Source: Flavobacterium subsaxonicum WB 4.1-42 = DSM 21790 (GTDB taxonomy: Bacteria; Bacteroidota; Bacteroidia; Flavobacteriales; Flavobacteriaceae). From it: a DNA stretch of 64,000 bases. The notes beneath the pieces were generated by a model. It saw only the letters and a program-made list of their open reading frames with translations. It searched no databases and was not told the origin of the DNA. Below, one piece after another: positions 56,109 through 64,000 of the stretch. Each line of letters opens with the position of its first letter. Position 1 is the first letter of the stretch. Made by a program: the position numbers and the translations under genes. The DNA lies in NCBI RefSeq assembly GCF_000422725.1, contig NZ_AUGP01000017.1, positions 186,001-250,000 of the forward strand, given 5' to 3'.

Positions 56109-57395
56109 ATGAGTTCATCCATCATACAACAAAACCCGTTCCAGTCGATGTTGGACCGGTTTAATACCGCTGCCGATATACTGGAGCTTAAAGAATCGTT
56201 GCGCCAAAAACTGCAACGCCCGGAAAAACAGGTAACCGTAAACTTTTCGATAACGCTGGATAACGGCGAAGAAAGGAATTTTGAGGGCTACCGCATTATC
56301 CACTCCACCGCATTGGGCCCGTCTAAAGGGGGCATTCGCTACGACAGCGATGTGCATACCGAAGAGGTTAAGGCACTTGCAGCCTGGATGACCTGGAAAT
56401 CGGCTGTTACAGGCATACCGTTTGGCGGTGCCAAGGGCGGCATTATCTGCAACCCAAAAGAGCATTCAAAATCTGAATTAGAAAAAATAACCCGTGCCTA
56501 CACCAAGGCACTTGCCGATACTTTTGGCCCCAATAAAGATGTACCCGCACCCGATATGGGTACCGGCCCCGACGAAATGGGCTGGCTTATGGAGGAGTTC
56601 TCGCTGCTGCACGGCAAACCTATACATGCCGTGGTTACCGGCAAGCATTTAAACGCTGGCGGCTCGTTAGGCCGTGTAGAGGCTACCGGCCGTGGCGTTA
56701 GTATTATTACCCTGCTTACGCTGCAAAAACTGGGTTACAATGCCCAGACTACATCGGCAGCCATACAGGGATTTGGCAATGTGGGCCTGCATTCGGCATT
56801 GTTTTTATACGAAGCCGGTGTAAAGATAACCGCCGTAAGCGATGTTAACGTGGCACTGCACAACCCTGAGGGATTGAACATTCCGGAACTGATACTGTAC
56901 TTTAACCTGAACAACAGGAGCATTACAGGCTACCCTAAAGCCGACGTTATTCCGCACGCCGACCTGCTGCTGCTTAATGTAGATGTACTGATACCGGCGG
57001 CTAAAGAAGATGTTATTACGGCGGCAAACGCCCATAACATACAGGCCAGTATTATTGTAGAGGGGGCTAATGGCCCGGTATCGTCGGACGCGGATGAGAT
57101 ACTAAAAAACAAGAACATTACCGTAGTGCCCGATATTGTTGCCAATGCCGGCGGGGTAACGGTGTCTTATTTTGAATGGCTGCAAAACAGCCTTAACCAG
57201 CAATGGCCCGTGCAGCAGGTAAACACCCGCCTGGAAGATATTTTAAACCAGAGCTTTGCCGATGTTTTTGCCGCCGCCCAAGAGTATAATGTAACGCTGC
57301 GCATAGCGGCTTATGTACTGGCGGTTAAAAAGGTAGCGCAAACGCACCTTTTAAAAGAGGCCGTTGGCAGGGGCAAAAATTTCACTCAAAATTAA
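56109..57395 (+). CDS. gdhA: Glutamate dehydrogenase (Glu/Leu/Phe/Val dehydrogenase family)
   Basis: 428 residues. The substrate-binding segment GPSKGGIRYDSDVHTEE and the catalytic-lysine motif PFGGAKGGI are present. PAPDMGTGPDEMGWLMEEF follows, then SLGRVEATGRGV and the dinucleotide loop IQGFGNVG. NANAGGVTVSYFEWLQN-type ends (here ANAGGVTVSYFEWLQNS) are typical of the catabolic NAD-dependent form. It interconverts glutamate and 2-oxoglutarate plus ammonium. It is 39 bp after metQ with no terminator between, so it may share the leader-controlled transcript. Confidence 0.95.
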   Translation: MSSSIIQQNPFQSMLDRFNTAADILELKESLRQKLQRPEKQVTVNFSITLDNGEERNFEGYRIIHSTALGPSKGGIRYDSDVHTEEVKALAAWMTWKSAVTGIPFGGAKGGIICNPKEHSKSELEKITRAYTKALADTFGPNKDVPAPDMGTGPDEMGWLMEEFSLLHGKPIHAVVTGKHLNAGGSLGRVEATGRGVSIITLLTLQKLGYNAQTTSAAIQGFGNVGLHSALFLYEAGVKITAVSDVNVALHNPEGLNIPELILYFNLNNRSITGYPKADVIPHADLLLLNVDVLIPAAKEDVITAANAHNIQASIIVEGANGPVSSDADEILKNKNITVVPDIVANAGGVTVSYFEWLQNSLNQQWPVQQVNTRLEDILNQSFADVFAAAQEYNVTLRIAAYVLAVKKVAQTHLLKEAVGRGKNFTQN

Positions 57396-57453
57396 CTACC
57401 CGGTTCTGTTAGAGGTGGCAGAACTGCAGTTATATTAATTAAATTTGTGATAG

Positions 57454-57481
57454 GCAGCGGCATTAATGCCGCTGCTTTTTT
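57454..57481 (+). terminator. Terminator after gdhA
   Basis: Perfect palindrome GCAGCGGCATTAATGCCGCTGC followed by T, ending 3 bp before the next start codon. Confidence 0.85.
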
Positions 57482-57483
57482 AC

Positions 57484-58218
57484 ATGGATGCGCCAAAAAT
57501 TATAATAGGATGTTCCGGTTTTTACAACAAGCAGTGGAAAGGCCTCTTTTACCCTGAAGACCTGCCCACGAGCCAGTGGTTTGCCTATTATTGCCAGCAT
57601 TTTACTACGTTTGAAATTAACGCTACGTTTTACCGTTTCCCCACGGTTAAGGGCATGCAGGGCTGGTATAAAAAAGCACCGGAGGGTTTTACCTACGCCG
57701 TAAAAGCACCCAAGCAAATTACCCACCTAAAACGCTTTGCTGATTGTGAAGATGAGATAGCAAAATTCTACAACTCCTCTAAAGAAGGCTTAGCCGAAAA
57801 GCTGGGTTGTATCTTATTTCAGCTGCCGCCAAGCTTTACGTATAGCCAGGAGCGGTTGGAGTTAATTACATCATCGCTTAGCGCGGAATTTAAAAACGTG
57901 GTAGAATTTAGGCACGAGAGCTGGTGGCGCGAAGATGTGTACCAGTCCCTCGCGGCTGCCAATATTACGTTTTGCAGCGTTAACTACCCTAAGCTATTTA
58001 CCGGTGTTATAGCCACTACCCCAACCGGCTATGTGCGCCTGCACGGCAACCCGAGGTTATTTTACTCAGAATATACTAAAGATGAACTACAACAACTGTA
58101 CGCCAACATTTTACAACAGCCCCACCTTACCGAAGCCTACATTTACTTTAACAACACTGCAAGCAGTGCGGCCATTATTAATGCGCTTCAATTAGAAGAT
58201 ATTACCGCGCAACACTAA
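57484..58218 (+). CDS. DUF72-family protein
   Basis: 244 residues from the ATG at 57484; a frame starting with TTG at 57466 would lie inside the terminator stem. DUF72 features: IIIGCSGFYNKQWKGLFYPE, FTTFEINATFYRFP, then YAVKAPKQITHLKR, VVEFRHESWW and GYVRLHGNPRL near the end. The family is a TIM-barrel group without a firmly known activity. It begins right after the gdhA terminator, so either it is weakly expressed or its promoter lies in gdhA. Confidence 0.9.
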   Translation: MDAPKIIIGCSGFYNKQWKGLFYPEDLPTSQWFAYYCQHFTTFEINATFYRFPTVKGMQGWYKKAPEGFTYAVKAPKQITHLKRFADCEDEIAKFYNSSKEGLAEKLGCILFQLPPSFTYSQERLELITSSLSAEFKNVVEFRHESWWREDVYQSLAAANITFCSVNYPKLFTGVIATTPTGYVRLHGNPRLFYSEYTKDELQQLYANILQQPHLTEAYIYFNNTASSAAIINALQLEDITAQH

Positions 58219-58253
58219 TAGCTTATTAAGATAAAAACTTAATATTCAAAAAC

Positions 58254-58283
58254 TTGTAAGTAAAATTGGATTTTTTATATTTG
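58254..58283 (+). promoter_or_regulatory. Promoter of the lipoprotein gene at 58312
   Basis: TTG (58254-58256), 19 bp, -7 TATATTTG (58276-58283): a textbook Bacteroidota promoter. Confidence 0.7.
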
Positions 58284-58311
58284 TTAGATCAACAATAAAA
58301 ATTCATTTGCT

Positions 58312-58842
58312 ATGAAAAAGTTATTCGTTTTATTTTCGGCGTTAAGCCTGTTTGTTTCCTGCCAGGACGATGATACCGTAGCTACAATCCCGGGCAGCTA
58401 TACATCATCCATTACAATTAATGGCGAAGCCTTTAATCCATCTCCTGCCACCACGGCCGAATCTAACGTTACCACATCGGTTTCTTACGGGGCGCCCAAT
58501 GTTAGCGAACGCAGTTTTGTTATCAGGCAAAACGTTGCAAACAGTTTGGCATCAAGGTCAATAATCCTGCACATTGTTTATTCGGGAGACGATGCTTCGG
58601 GCACGTATACCCAATACCCCGGTAATACTGTTGAACATGAGTTTACCGGAGACGGTATGTACCTGTTTGATGATATGGCCTCGCCTTTTACCGATGGCAG
58701 CACCTTTACCGTTACCGATAAGGGTAACGATACGTACAAGATAGAGTTCCATAATGTGGAGTTAAATCCGGCGGTAGATAATTCTCAAATTATATCGGGC
58801 AGTATAGAGGGTACTTTTACCAACATACCCTTAGAGCTATAG
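58312..58842 (+). CDS. Lipoprotein of unknown function
   Basis: 176 residues with a lipobox (LSLFVSCQDD) and an acidic start of the mature part. The rest is Ser/Thr/Asn-rich and of beta character, without a motif I recognise; it looks like a small beta-sandwich of a secreted or surface protein (TYTQYPGNTVEHEFTGDG in the middle). It has its own promoter and terminator. Confidence 0.75.
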   Translation: MKKLFVLFSALSLFVSCQDDDTVATIPGSYTSSITINGEAFNPSPATTAESNVTTSVSYGAPNVSERSFVIRQNVANSLASRSIILHIVYSGDDASGTYTQYPGNTVEHEFTGDGMYLFDDMASPFTDGSTFTVTDKGNDTYKIEFHNVELNPAVDNSQIISGSIEGTFTNIPLEL

Positions 58843-58864
58843 TATTTTATATTACATACAAGGT

Positions 58865-58892
58865 AACCGGACTTAACAGTCCGGTTTTTTTT
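58865..58892 (+). terminator. Terminator after the lipoprotein gene
   Basis: AACCGGACT/AGTCCGGTT with a four-base loop and eight T. Confidence 0.85.
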
Positions 58893-59106
58893 ATACGGAC
58901 AGCTAATGGGTAACTAAAAATTATGTTGATTGTAAATTATTTGGCAAGAGGCAAATATTGCAAAAATCGTAAAATAAGGCCCGTAATTTAGGCATGATAA
59001 TTGTTTGAGTAACGCATAAGGATATTTTTCAAAATAATACATCCTTTAACAACCTTGCTTGTTATTAAAACGTACTTTTATAAATAATTAATCCTAAAAA
59101 CAGGAA

Positions 59107-59325
59107 ATGAAAAATCGTAACCCCTTCTTTACAATCGGGACAGTAGGAATGATTGTAATTTCAGTACTGCACATACTATTTGCACTTGTGCTAAACCTGC
59201 CTTCGGTAAATACAGCTTTCTTTATACTATATCCTGCATTTTTATCTTTCTTAGCTATAGGCGCCGCCCAGCTAATTAAAGACCAGAAAAATTTACAGCC
59301 TATAAAAGTTAGGGTAAAAAAATAA
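59107..59325 (+). CDS. Small two-helix membrane protein
   Basis: 72 residues: two membrane helices (VGMIVISVLHILFALVLNL and AFFILYPAFLSFLAIGAA) and a basic tail ending KVRVKK. No family recognised. A terminator behind it and a separate upstream region support a real gene. Confidence 0.65.
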   Translation: MKNRNPFFTIGTVGMIVISVLHILFALVLNLPSVNTAFFILYPAFLSFLAIGAAQLIKDQKNLQPIKVRVKK

Positions 59326-59345
59326 GCACACAAACAATACAAAAA

Positions 59346-59372
59346 TAGCCCCACAATTATTTGTGGGGCTTT
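59346..59372. terminator. Terminator between convergent genes
   Basis: Stem AGCCCCACA/TGTGGGGCT, with A run before and T run after. Confidence 0.8.
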
Positions 59373-59392
59373 CTTGTTTAAAGTACCAACCC

Positions 59393-59983
59393 TTATTGCT
59401 TAAGCAGAACATAATTTTGTTCAGGCACTCGTAACGAAGTTGGAGCAGTATCTGAAGGAACTATCGACATTGAGCCTGTAAATTCAATTTCTATTTTGGC
59501 AGGTGTGTTTCCAACAGCAGCAATATATTTTATAAAAATGCCCATATTAAGATAGTCTCTTTCAGGATCTACAAAACCTAATTGAATCCTTCTGTTTCCT
59601 ACAGGTTGGCTATATTGGTCTTTAATTATTAAACCGGAAATATTGTATTTATACTGACTATCATAATTAGTACCAAGGTTAGGTAATGTATTTACAATAG
59701 TAACACCATTGCTAATATATTTATATTCGCCAATTATAATATCTTCGTAATAATTGTCATATGTATTATAAAACATTGCTTTTTTTTGTAGCGTAATTGT
59801 AAATGATGTGGTGCCAATTGTGTATTTCCAAGTACCAACAAATTTACCCAATTCGTTATCTAAGTCTTTATAATAGGCTCCCTGAACTATATTTGATGCA
59901 CTTTCAAGTATAGGTAAAATGAGAGACTGGGCTCTGCAAACAGTTGTTATACCTAAGATTATTAATATGTATATTGTTTTCAT
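59393..59983 (-). CDS. DUF6705-like exported protein, paralog 1
   Basis: 196 residues from the ATG at 59983, which gives a signal peptide (TIYILIILGITTVCRA, then QS). The pattern is that of small secreted DUF6705-type proteins of flavobacteria: LGKFVGTWKYTIGTTSFTIT, a set of beta strands, and a tail VPEQNYVLLKQ. The function is unknown. The next gene upstream (60102-60713) shows the same NxYVGTWEY-type core, so they are paralogs. Confidence 0.65.
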   Translation of the reverse strand: MKTIYILIILGITTVCRAQSLILPILESASNIVQGAYYKDLDNELGKFVGTWKYTIGTTSFTITLQKKAMFYNTYDNYYEDIIIGEYKYISNGVTIVNTLPNLGTNYDSQYKYNISGLIIKDQYSQPVGNRRIQLGFVDPERDYLNMGIFIKYIAAVGNTPAKIEIEFTGSMSIVPSDTAPTSLRVPEQNYVLLKQ

Positions 59984-60030
59984 ATCGTTTATGTAACAAG
60001 GCCTCATTTTTTAAGATGAGGCTTTTATGT

Positions 60031-60085
60031 TTACGGCTGCTTGGTTAACACATACTCGCCAAAAGGTATGGTGTAGCTTATGTAT
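60031..60085 (-). pseudogene. Tail of a third DUF6705-like paralog
   Basis: In the gap between the two paralogs an open stretch encodes ISYTIPFGEYVLTKQP and a stop. This resembles the tail of paralog 1 (RVPEQNYVLLKQ). The intact gene upstream ends differently (FTIPVGEIEMVKIN). A hairpin with AAGCCTCATC-type stem follows it (59999-60026), as expected behind a gene. Probably the 3' remnant of a deleted copy. Confidence 0.5.
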
Positions 60086-60101
60086 TGTTTAAGAATTAGC
60101 A

Positions 60102-60713
60102 TTAATTAATTTTAACCATTTCTATTTCTCCAACAGGTATAGTAAATAACGGTTGCCCGTCCTGATAGAAAGTGTCAGGATTGTGTTGTTTATAATTGAA
60201 ACGGCTCAAATTAAATAGTATTTTCTGAGGTGCTCCTATGAGTTTTTTAATTGTATAAGAGCCAACAACATTACGGGTATAGTCAAAAATACGGCCTCTC
60301 AAAAAATCAGAACTGGCTTGTTTAAATCCATAACTTGTAGATGTTGTTATAGATGTTACTGCCTGATTCAGGTTATTGTTGAGAGTTATACCATTCTTTA
60401 TCAGTTTATACCGTAAAATAACTTCGTCACAATAACTGTAATGTTCGGCTGTTGTACCGTTAGATTCTATTATTGTAATTACCTGATCTGCCTTTTCGAT
60501 TTTGAGTTGAAATATTATACCGTTTTGATTGTATTCCCATGTTCCTACATATTGATTTCGATCGTTATTAGTATCGATAGCATAATTACCATTTATAGTT
60601 AAAGTTGCATCGTGTTCAGTGTTTGCTAACGATGTAACGCTTAAAATTGGAGGCTGTTGAGAGAACCCAAAAGCACACCATAACAATATGTATATTTGAA
60701 GTTGTATTTTCAT
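60102..60713 (-). CDS. DUF6705-like exported protein, paralog 2
   Basis: 203 residues with a signal peptide (IYILLWCAFGFS, then QQPP). RNQYVGTWEYNQNGIIFQLK corresponds to KFVGTWKYTIGTTSFTIT of paralog 1, followed by a similar order of beta strands. Function unknown. It is 6 bp downstream of the lipoprotein gene 60720-61298, so they share a transcript. Confidence 0.65.
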   Translation of the reverse strand: MKIQLQIYILLWCAFGFSQQPPILSVTSLANTEHDATLTINGNYAIDTNNDRNQYVGTWEYNQNGIIFQLKIEKADQVITIIESNGTTAEHYSYCDEVILRYKLIKNGITLNNNLNQAVTSITTSTSYGFKQASSDFLRGRIFDYTRNVVGSYTIKKLIGAPQKILFNLSRFNYKQHNPDTFYQDGQPLFTIPVGEIEMVKIN

Positions 60714-60719
60714 ACTCTA

Positions 60720-61298
60720 CTAATAATACACCTGATACTTGATGTTTGATATTTGCACCCATTTGCCTTTCTTTTTCTCCATAACTATAAGTCCATAATT
60801 TTCAGTTAAGCAACCGCCGAAAGGTATACAACCTATGCTAAACAGAAACATGCTGTGTTTTTTATCCTTGCTAAAAACCGGCCTGGAAAGATATAATATA
60901 AAATTACTGGCACTTATATGTTTTAAAGAAAATGGGATACTCCTTATACTCTTATAGTATGTAGGTATATAATTTTTGTTTTTAAAGTCGAAACGTATCC
61001 AGTTGTTCTTCTCTCTTTTTATATTTTTTTCTTTCACAATATCCAGGCTATCCAAAGGCCAATTAGTAATTTTAGGTAATACCCAAACCAGTTCTTCTTC
61101 TCCATTTCTTTCATTATAAGCTGTTTCATAAAGTTCTAACATATACATTTTAGGCGTGCCCTCTCTGCTAACAAACAAAGTATCTACTTTTTTATTAGCG
61201 AGTTCGGTTTCTAAAAAATCATTTATAACATTGTAATCCTGCTTTGCAGAAGAACAGGAAAATAATAGTACAGTACAAAAAAACAGGATATATTTCAT
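60720..61298 (-). CDS. Lipoprotein of unknown function
   Basis: 192 residues with a lipobox (VLLFSCSSAK). Lys/Glu-rich mature part with a hydrophobic core, a short Cys-containing segment GCIPFGGCLTENYGLIVMEK and a basic/aromatic end (KWVQISNIKYQVYY). No family recognised. It is the first gene of a minus-strand unit with the DUF6705-like paralogs. Confidence 0.65.
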   Translation of the reverse strand: MKYILFFCTVLLFSCSSAKQDYNVINDFLETELANKKVDTLFVSREGTPKMYMLELYETAYNERNGEEELVWVLPKITNWPLDSLDIVKEKNIKREKNNWIRFDFKNKNYIPTYYKSIRSIPFSLKHISASNFILYLSRPVFSKDKKHSMFLFSIGCIPFGGCLTENYGLIVMEKKKGKWVQISNIKYQVYY

Positions 61299-61412
61299 AT
61301 TACTTTACAATCTTACAACTTAATTACCTGATTTCCTTACGGTTTTCCTCATTCGCGTTACGGAAAATCCGCAATTAACATTTCTTTAAGAATTACTATT
61401 AATGAGGCACAA

Positions 61413-61443
61413 AAAAAGCCGGACATAATATTGCCCGGCTTTT
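61413..61443. terminator. Terminator upstream of the 60.7-kb unit and after the propeller lipoproteins
   Basis: AAAAGCCGG/CCGGCTTTT stem; on the minus strand it closes the unit that ends at 61463. Confidence 0.75.
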
Positions 61444-61462
61444 CTGTGCTCCTGTTTTTTAT

Positions 61463-62203
61463 TTAAAAGTCAACCTGGCTATTAAGCGTTGCGCTGCCAA
61501 TAGCATCGGGGTTTAGTGTATAGTTATATACGGCGGTATTGCCAATGGCAAAAAGAGTGTTGCCATTTATAATAACATCGTTACATTGCTTGTTTATGCT
61601 TGCCGCCAGTACCGGCTCGGCAGGGTTGGCAATATCAAAAATCTTAATTTCGTCGTCGCACACAATAAGATAGTGCGAGCCGTAAAGCCCAAGGCCTTTT
61701 GGCTGCACCAAATTACGGGTGTGTATAAGTTGCGGGTGGCTTTTATCGGCAATATTGTACACATGCAGCACATTAAGGTTGTTGCCGCAAAACGTGTTAG
61801 AGTGCAGCGTTACAAACGCATGGGTAGTGTTGGCCACAACCGGGTCGCACGATGTAAAATGCTCTGCCCTTGATAGCAGCTGCGGATTTTCGGGGTTGGC
61901 AATAGAATACAAATACATGCCGTTTTGCGAACCTACGTACAAATAATCGCCATCGGCAAAAAGCGTTTCTATATTAAAGCCAATATCAATATCGTTAACC
62001 TTAACCGGCCCTGACGCTTCTATTAAAGAAAATACGTTAAGCGTAGCATTGTCTACACTGTACAGGTAATCGCCCTTTAAGGCAAAAATAGCTAACGATC
62101 CGCCTTTGCCATCGGCAGCGTTAGACGTACCACTGTCGCTATCGTCAGAACATCCTGCTATAGCCAGTACAACAAGAAGGCATAGTGTGTATATTTTTTT
62201 CAT
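61463..62203 (-). CDS. LVIVD-type beta-propeller lipoprotein
   Basis: 246 residues with a lipobox (LAIAGCSDD) and a Ser/Asp linker. Repeated blades of the LVIVD type: MYLYSIANPENPQLLSRAEH, VLHVYNIADKSHPQLIHTRN and IKIFDIANPAEPVLAASINK, spaced about 40-50 residues. These repeats form propellers with no catalytic function known. It is 2 bp downstream of a second lipoprotein that carries one such repeat. Confidence 0.8.
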   Translation of the reverse strand: MKKIYTLCLLVVLAIAGCSDDSDSGTSNAADGKGGSLAIFALKGDYLYSVDNATLNVFSLIEASGPVKVNDIDIGFNIETLFADGDYLYVGSQNGMYLYSIANPENPQLLSRAEHFTSCDPVVANTTHAFVTLHSNTFCGNNLNVLHVYNIADKSHPQLIHTRNLVQPKGLGLYGSHYLIVCDDEIKIFDIANPAEPVLAASINKQCNDVIINGNTLFAIGNTAVYNYTLNPDAIGSATLNSQVDF

Positions 62204-62205
62204 AA

Positions 62206-62700
62206 TTAAAGAGGATACCAGTTTATAATAATTGCATTTTCGTCGTACGGAATAGAGCTGTTATCGGGTGCTGTTTTTTGCGGAAATACGTTGCGGTTGC
62301 GCTTAACCATGTAAATGGCATTATTATCGAGCGTAAGCGTAACAAGGTCTACCGCCTGGTTTATGTAAAGGGTGTTGCCGCGCATAGAAAGGTCGGTAGC
62401 GCCGGGCACTTCTAAATAGGCCATAGGCGACGGATGCTGCGGATCTGAATAATTATAGATATGAAAACCACGGTTAACATCATTCACAAATAAATAATTG
62501 TCTTTTATATATATTTTGCCCGACTTTGTTACAGCCTGCGGGTCCAGCAGGTGTATGGAGTTTTCCAGTTCGGTTCGTGTCATTACCGTTGCCCCGTAGC
62601 CCGGGTTAACAATACCGGGGTCGTCGTCTCCGTGCCCGTAAATACAGCTTTGCAGCAGCAGCAATGCCACAAAAGCAACAATTAGTTTTATCTGTTTCAT
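62206..62700 (-). CDS. Lipoprotein with an LVIVD-like repeat
   Basis: 164 residues from the ATG at 62700 (lipobox LLLLQSCIYG); the frame is open further up but without a signal. One blade FHIYNYSDPQHPSPMAYLEV, preceded by YIKDNYLFVNDVNRG and followed by DLSMRGNTLYINQAVDLVTL, resembles the repeats of the next gene. It probably works together with that propeller lipoprotein, since the stop is 2 bp before its start. Confidence 0.75.
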   Translation of the reverse strand: MKQIKLIVAFVALLLLQSCIYGHGDDDPGIVNPGYGATVMTRTELENSIHLLDPQAVTKSGKIYIKDNYLFVNDVNRGFHIYNYSDPQHPSPMAYLEVPGATDLSMRGNTLYINQAVDLVTLTLDNNAIYMVKRNRNVFPQKTAPDNSSIPYDENAIIINWYPL

Positions 62701-62875
62701 AATTAGCGATTTATTGTTAGATAGCCAAAACACAAAAGGGTTGCGTGGCAATGTTAAAATTTTAATGATTTGGTAACATTGCCCACTTAAATTTTTGCAC
62801 CCCATATAAATTAGCCAATACAAATAGTAAGGCATGCATAATATTTATATATTTACAGTAAGTAAACAACACACC

Positions 62876-63757
62876 ATGAGTTATACCGATAAAATGCTTC
62901 GCGATAATGCGCTTGCAGATAAAGTTATAGTAATTACCGGGGGCGGCAGCGGCCTTGGCAAAGCCATGACCAAATATTTTATGGAGCTTGGCGCCAGGGT
63001 AGCCATAACATCGCGCGATTTAGAGAAACTGCAAAACACCGCTAAAGAGCTCGAAGAACAAACCGGTGGCAAATGCCTTGCCGTACAGTGCGATGTACGT
63101 AATTATGATGAGGTAGAAAACATGCTTAAAGCCGTTTTAGATGCCTATGGAACCGTAAACGTGTTGCTAAACAATGCGGCCGGCAACTTTATATCGCCTA
63201 CAGAGCGGCTGTCTGCCAACGCGTTCGATACTATTATAGATATAGTGCTTAAAGGCTCTAAAAACTGTACGCTTGCCTTTGGCAAACACTGGATAGATAC
63301 CAAACAAACCAACACTACCATACTTAATATTGTAACCACCTATGCCTGGACGGGCTCTGCCTATGTAGTGCCAAGTGCCACCGCAAAAGCAGGTGTACTG
63401 GCCATGACACGCAGCCTTGCTGTAGAGTGGGCTAAGTACGGCATACGCTCTAACGCCATTGCACCGGGGCCCTTCCCCACCAAAGGTGCGTGGGACAGGC
63501 TATTGCCGGGCGACCTGAAAGAAAAATTTGACCTTGCCCAAAAGGTGCCGCTTAAGCGTGTGGGCGACCACCAGGAGCTGGCTAACATTGCAGCCTACCT
63601 TGTGTCTGATTTTTCGGCCTATGTAAATGGCGAAGTTATTACCATAGATGGCGGCGAGTGGCTTAAAGGTGCAGGGCAGTTTAACCTGTTAGAAGCCATA
63701 CCCGAAGAATTGTGGGATGAGCTGGAAGCCATGATTAAAGCGAAAAAAAATAAATAG
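62876..63757 (+). CDS. Short-chain dehydrogenase, 2,4-dienoyl-CoA reductase-like
   Basis: 293 residues from the ATG at 62876. Cofactor loop VITGGGSGLGKAM, LLNNAAGNFISP with the active-site Asn, and a C-terminal IDGGEWLKGAGQF. The usual YxxxK is replaced: the sequence reads VVPSATAKAGVLAMTRSLAVEW, with Ser where most SDRs have Tyr and with the Lys kept. This is the hallmark of the mitochondrial-type 2,4-dienoyl-CoA reductases, which use another Tyr. It would help degrade unsaturated fatty acids with NADPH. Confidence 0.88.
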   Translation: MSYTDKMLRDNALADKVIVITGGGSGLGKAMTKYFMELGARVAITSRDLEKLQNTAKELEEQTGGKCLAVQCDVRNYDEVENMLKAVLDAYGTVNVLLNNAAGNFISPTERLSANAFDTIIDIVLKGSKNCTLAFGKHWIDTKQTNTTILNIVTTYAWTGSAYVVPSATAKAGVLAMTRSLAVEWAKYGIRSNAIAPGPFPTKGAWDRLLPGDLKEKFDLAQKVPLKRVGDHQELANIAAYLVSDFSAYVNGEVITIDGGEWLKGAGQFNLLEAIPEELWDELEAMIKAKKNK

Positions 63758-63819
63758 GCCGTTAGCAACAGGTTATGTTTGTATAACTAATATGTTGCCA
63801 ACCCCATATATTACTAATG

Positions 63820-63846
63820 AGGCAGAAAATTTTTCTGCCTTTTTTT
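63820..63846 (+). terminator. Terminator after the dienoyl-CoA reductase gene
   Basis: AGGCAGAAAA/TTTTCTGCCT followed by T. Confidence 0.85.
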
Positions 63847-63890
63847 ATTTATTTTTTCTATTTTATTTAGACTTAGTATAAATTAATAAT

Positions 63891-63898
63891 TATATTTG
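63891..63898 (+). promoter_or_regulatory. -7 box of the last gene
   Basis: TATATTTG, 42 bp before the start codon of the partial gene at 63940. Confidence 0.6.
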
Positions 63899-63939
63899 CG
63901 CTCGAAATATTATTCTTAATAAATCTAAATAACAACAAA

Positions 63940-64000
63940 ATGAAGAAAAATCTACTGTTAATGGCATCACTTTTTATAAGTGGCTTAATGTCTGCACAAG
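63940..64000 (+). CDS. Exported protein, partial
   Basis: Only 20 codons are inside the window: MKKNLLLMASLFISGLMSAQ, a complete signal peptide with the Ala-Gln junction usual in flavobacteria. The mature protein lies beyond the edge and cannot be named. Confidence 0.6.
   Translation, partial: MKKNLLLMASLFISGLMSAQ

Overview
The window looks like a chromosomal segment of a member of the Bacteroidota, most likely a Flavobacterium-like Flavobacteriaceae. The reasons are a SusC/SusD pair, many Bacteroidota-type lipoproteins and secreted enzymes, AT-rich intergenic DNA, promoters of the TAnnTTTG type, and hardly any Shine-Dalgarno sequences. The assignment rests on sequence style and families only; no marker gene for the genus is present.

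Layout. (1) 1-7807: a minus-strand operon of at least eight genes for small-molecule redox and hydrolysis (three aldo/keto reductases, a zinc alcohol dehydrogenase, a carboxylesterase, an alpha/beta hydrolase, a flavodoxin and a carboxymuconolactone decarboxylase-like protein). Most products carry export signals. (2) 7987-15326: a decayed mobile island ending at tRNA-Pro. It holds a topoisomerase III pseudogene with two nonsense codons, two headless RHS C-terminal tips facing each other, an apparently intact tyrosine recombinase between them, candidate immunity genes, a small IS21-like terminal remnant, and an integrase cut off beside that remnant. (3) 15525-23946: housekeeping and detoxification genes (trxB, an ArsR regulator with an Old Yellow Enzyme, secreted hydrolases, an amidohydrolase, a DUF1275 membrane protein).

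(4) 24007-52226 is the centre of the window: a complete arabinan/arabinose utilization region. SusC/SusD import oligosaccharides. Three GH43 and two GH51 enzymes plus a GH127 enzyme degrade arabinan and arabinofuranosides, and a GH97 enzyme stands apart. Monosaccharide entry is covered by a sodium symporter and an MFS transporter, mutarotation by a secreted aldose epimerase, and catabolism by araA, araB and araD. A transaldolase-type enzyme and a split transketolase feed the pentose phosphate pathway. The NUDIX-type regulator AraR is divergent from susC. I find a 19-bp motif AARTGT-N7-ACACTW, with one position relaxed in one copy, in front of susC, araB, araA, the MFS gene and the GH97 gene. 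This ties five transcription units into one candidate AraR regulon.

(5) 52444-64000: a Fpg/Nei-type glycosylase; metNIQ behind a long structured leader that ends in an intrinsic terminator (candidate riboswitch or attenuator, no SAM-I core seen); glutamate dehydrogenase; a DUF72 protein; several small lipoproteins of unknown function, including two DUF6705-like paralogs with the tail of a third; a dienoyl-CoA-reductase-like SDR; and the start of a secreted protein cut by the window end.

The most promising loci for new biology are the RHS-tip island and the metNIQ leader. The arabinose regulon is a well-supported reconstruction on a known theme.
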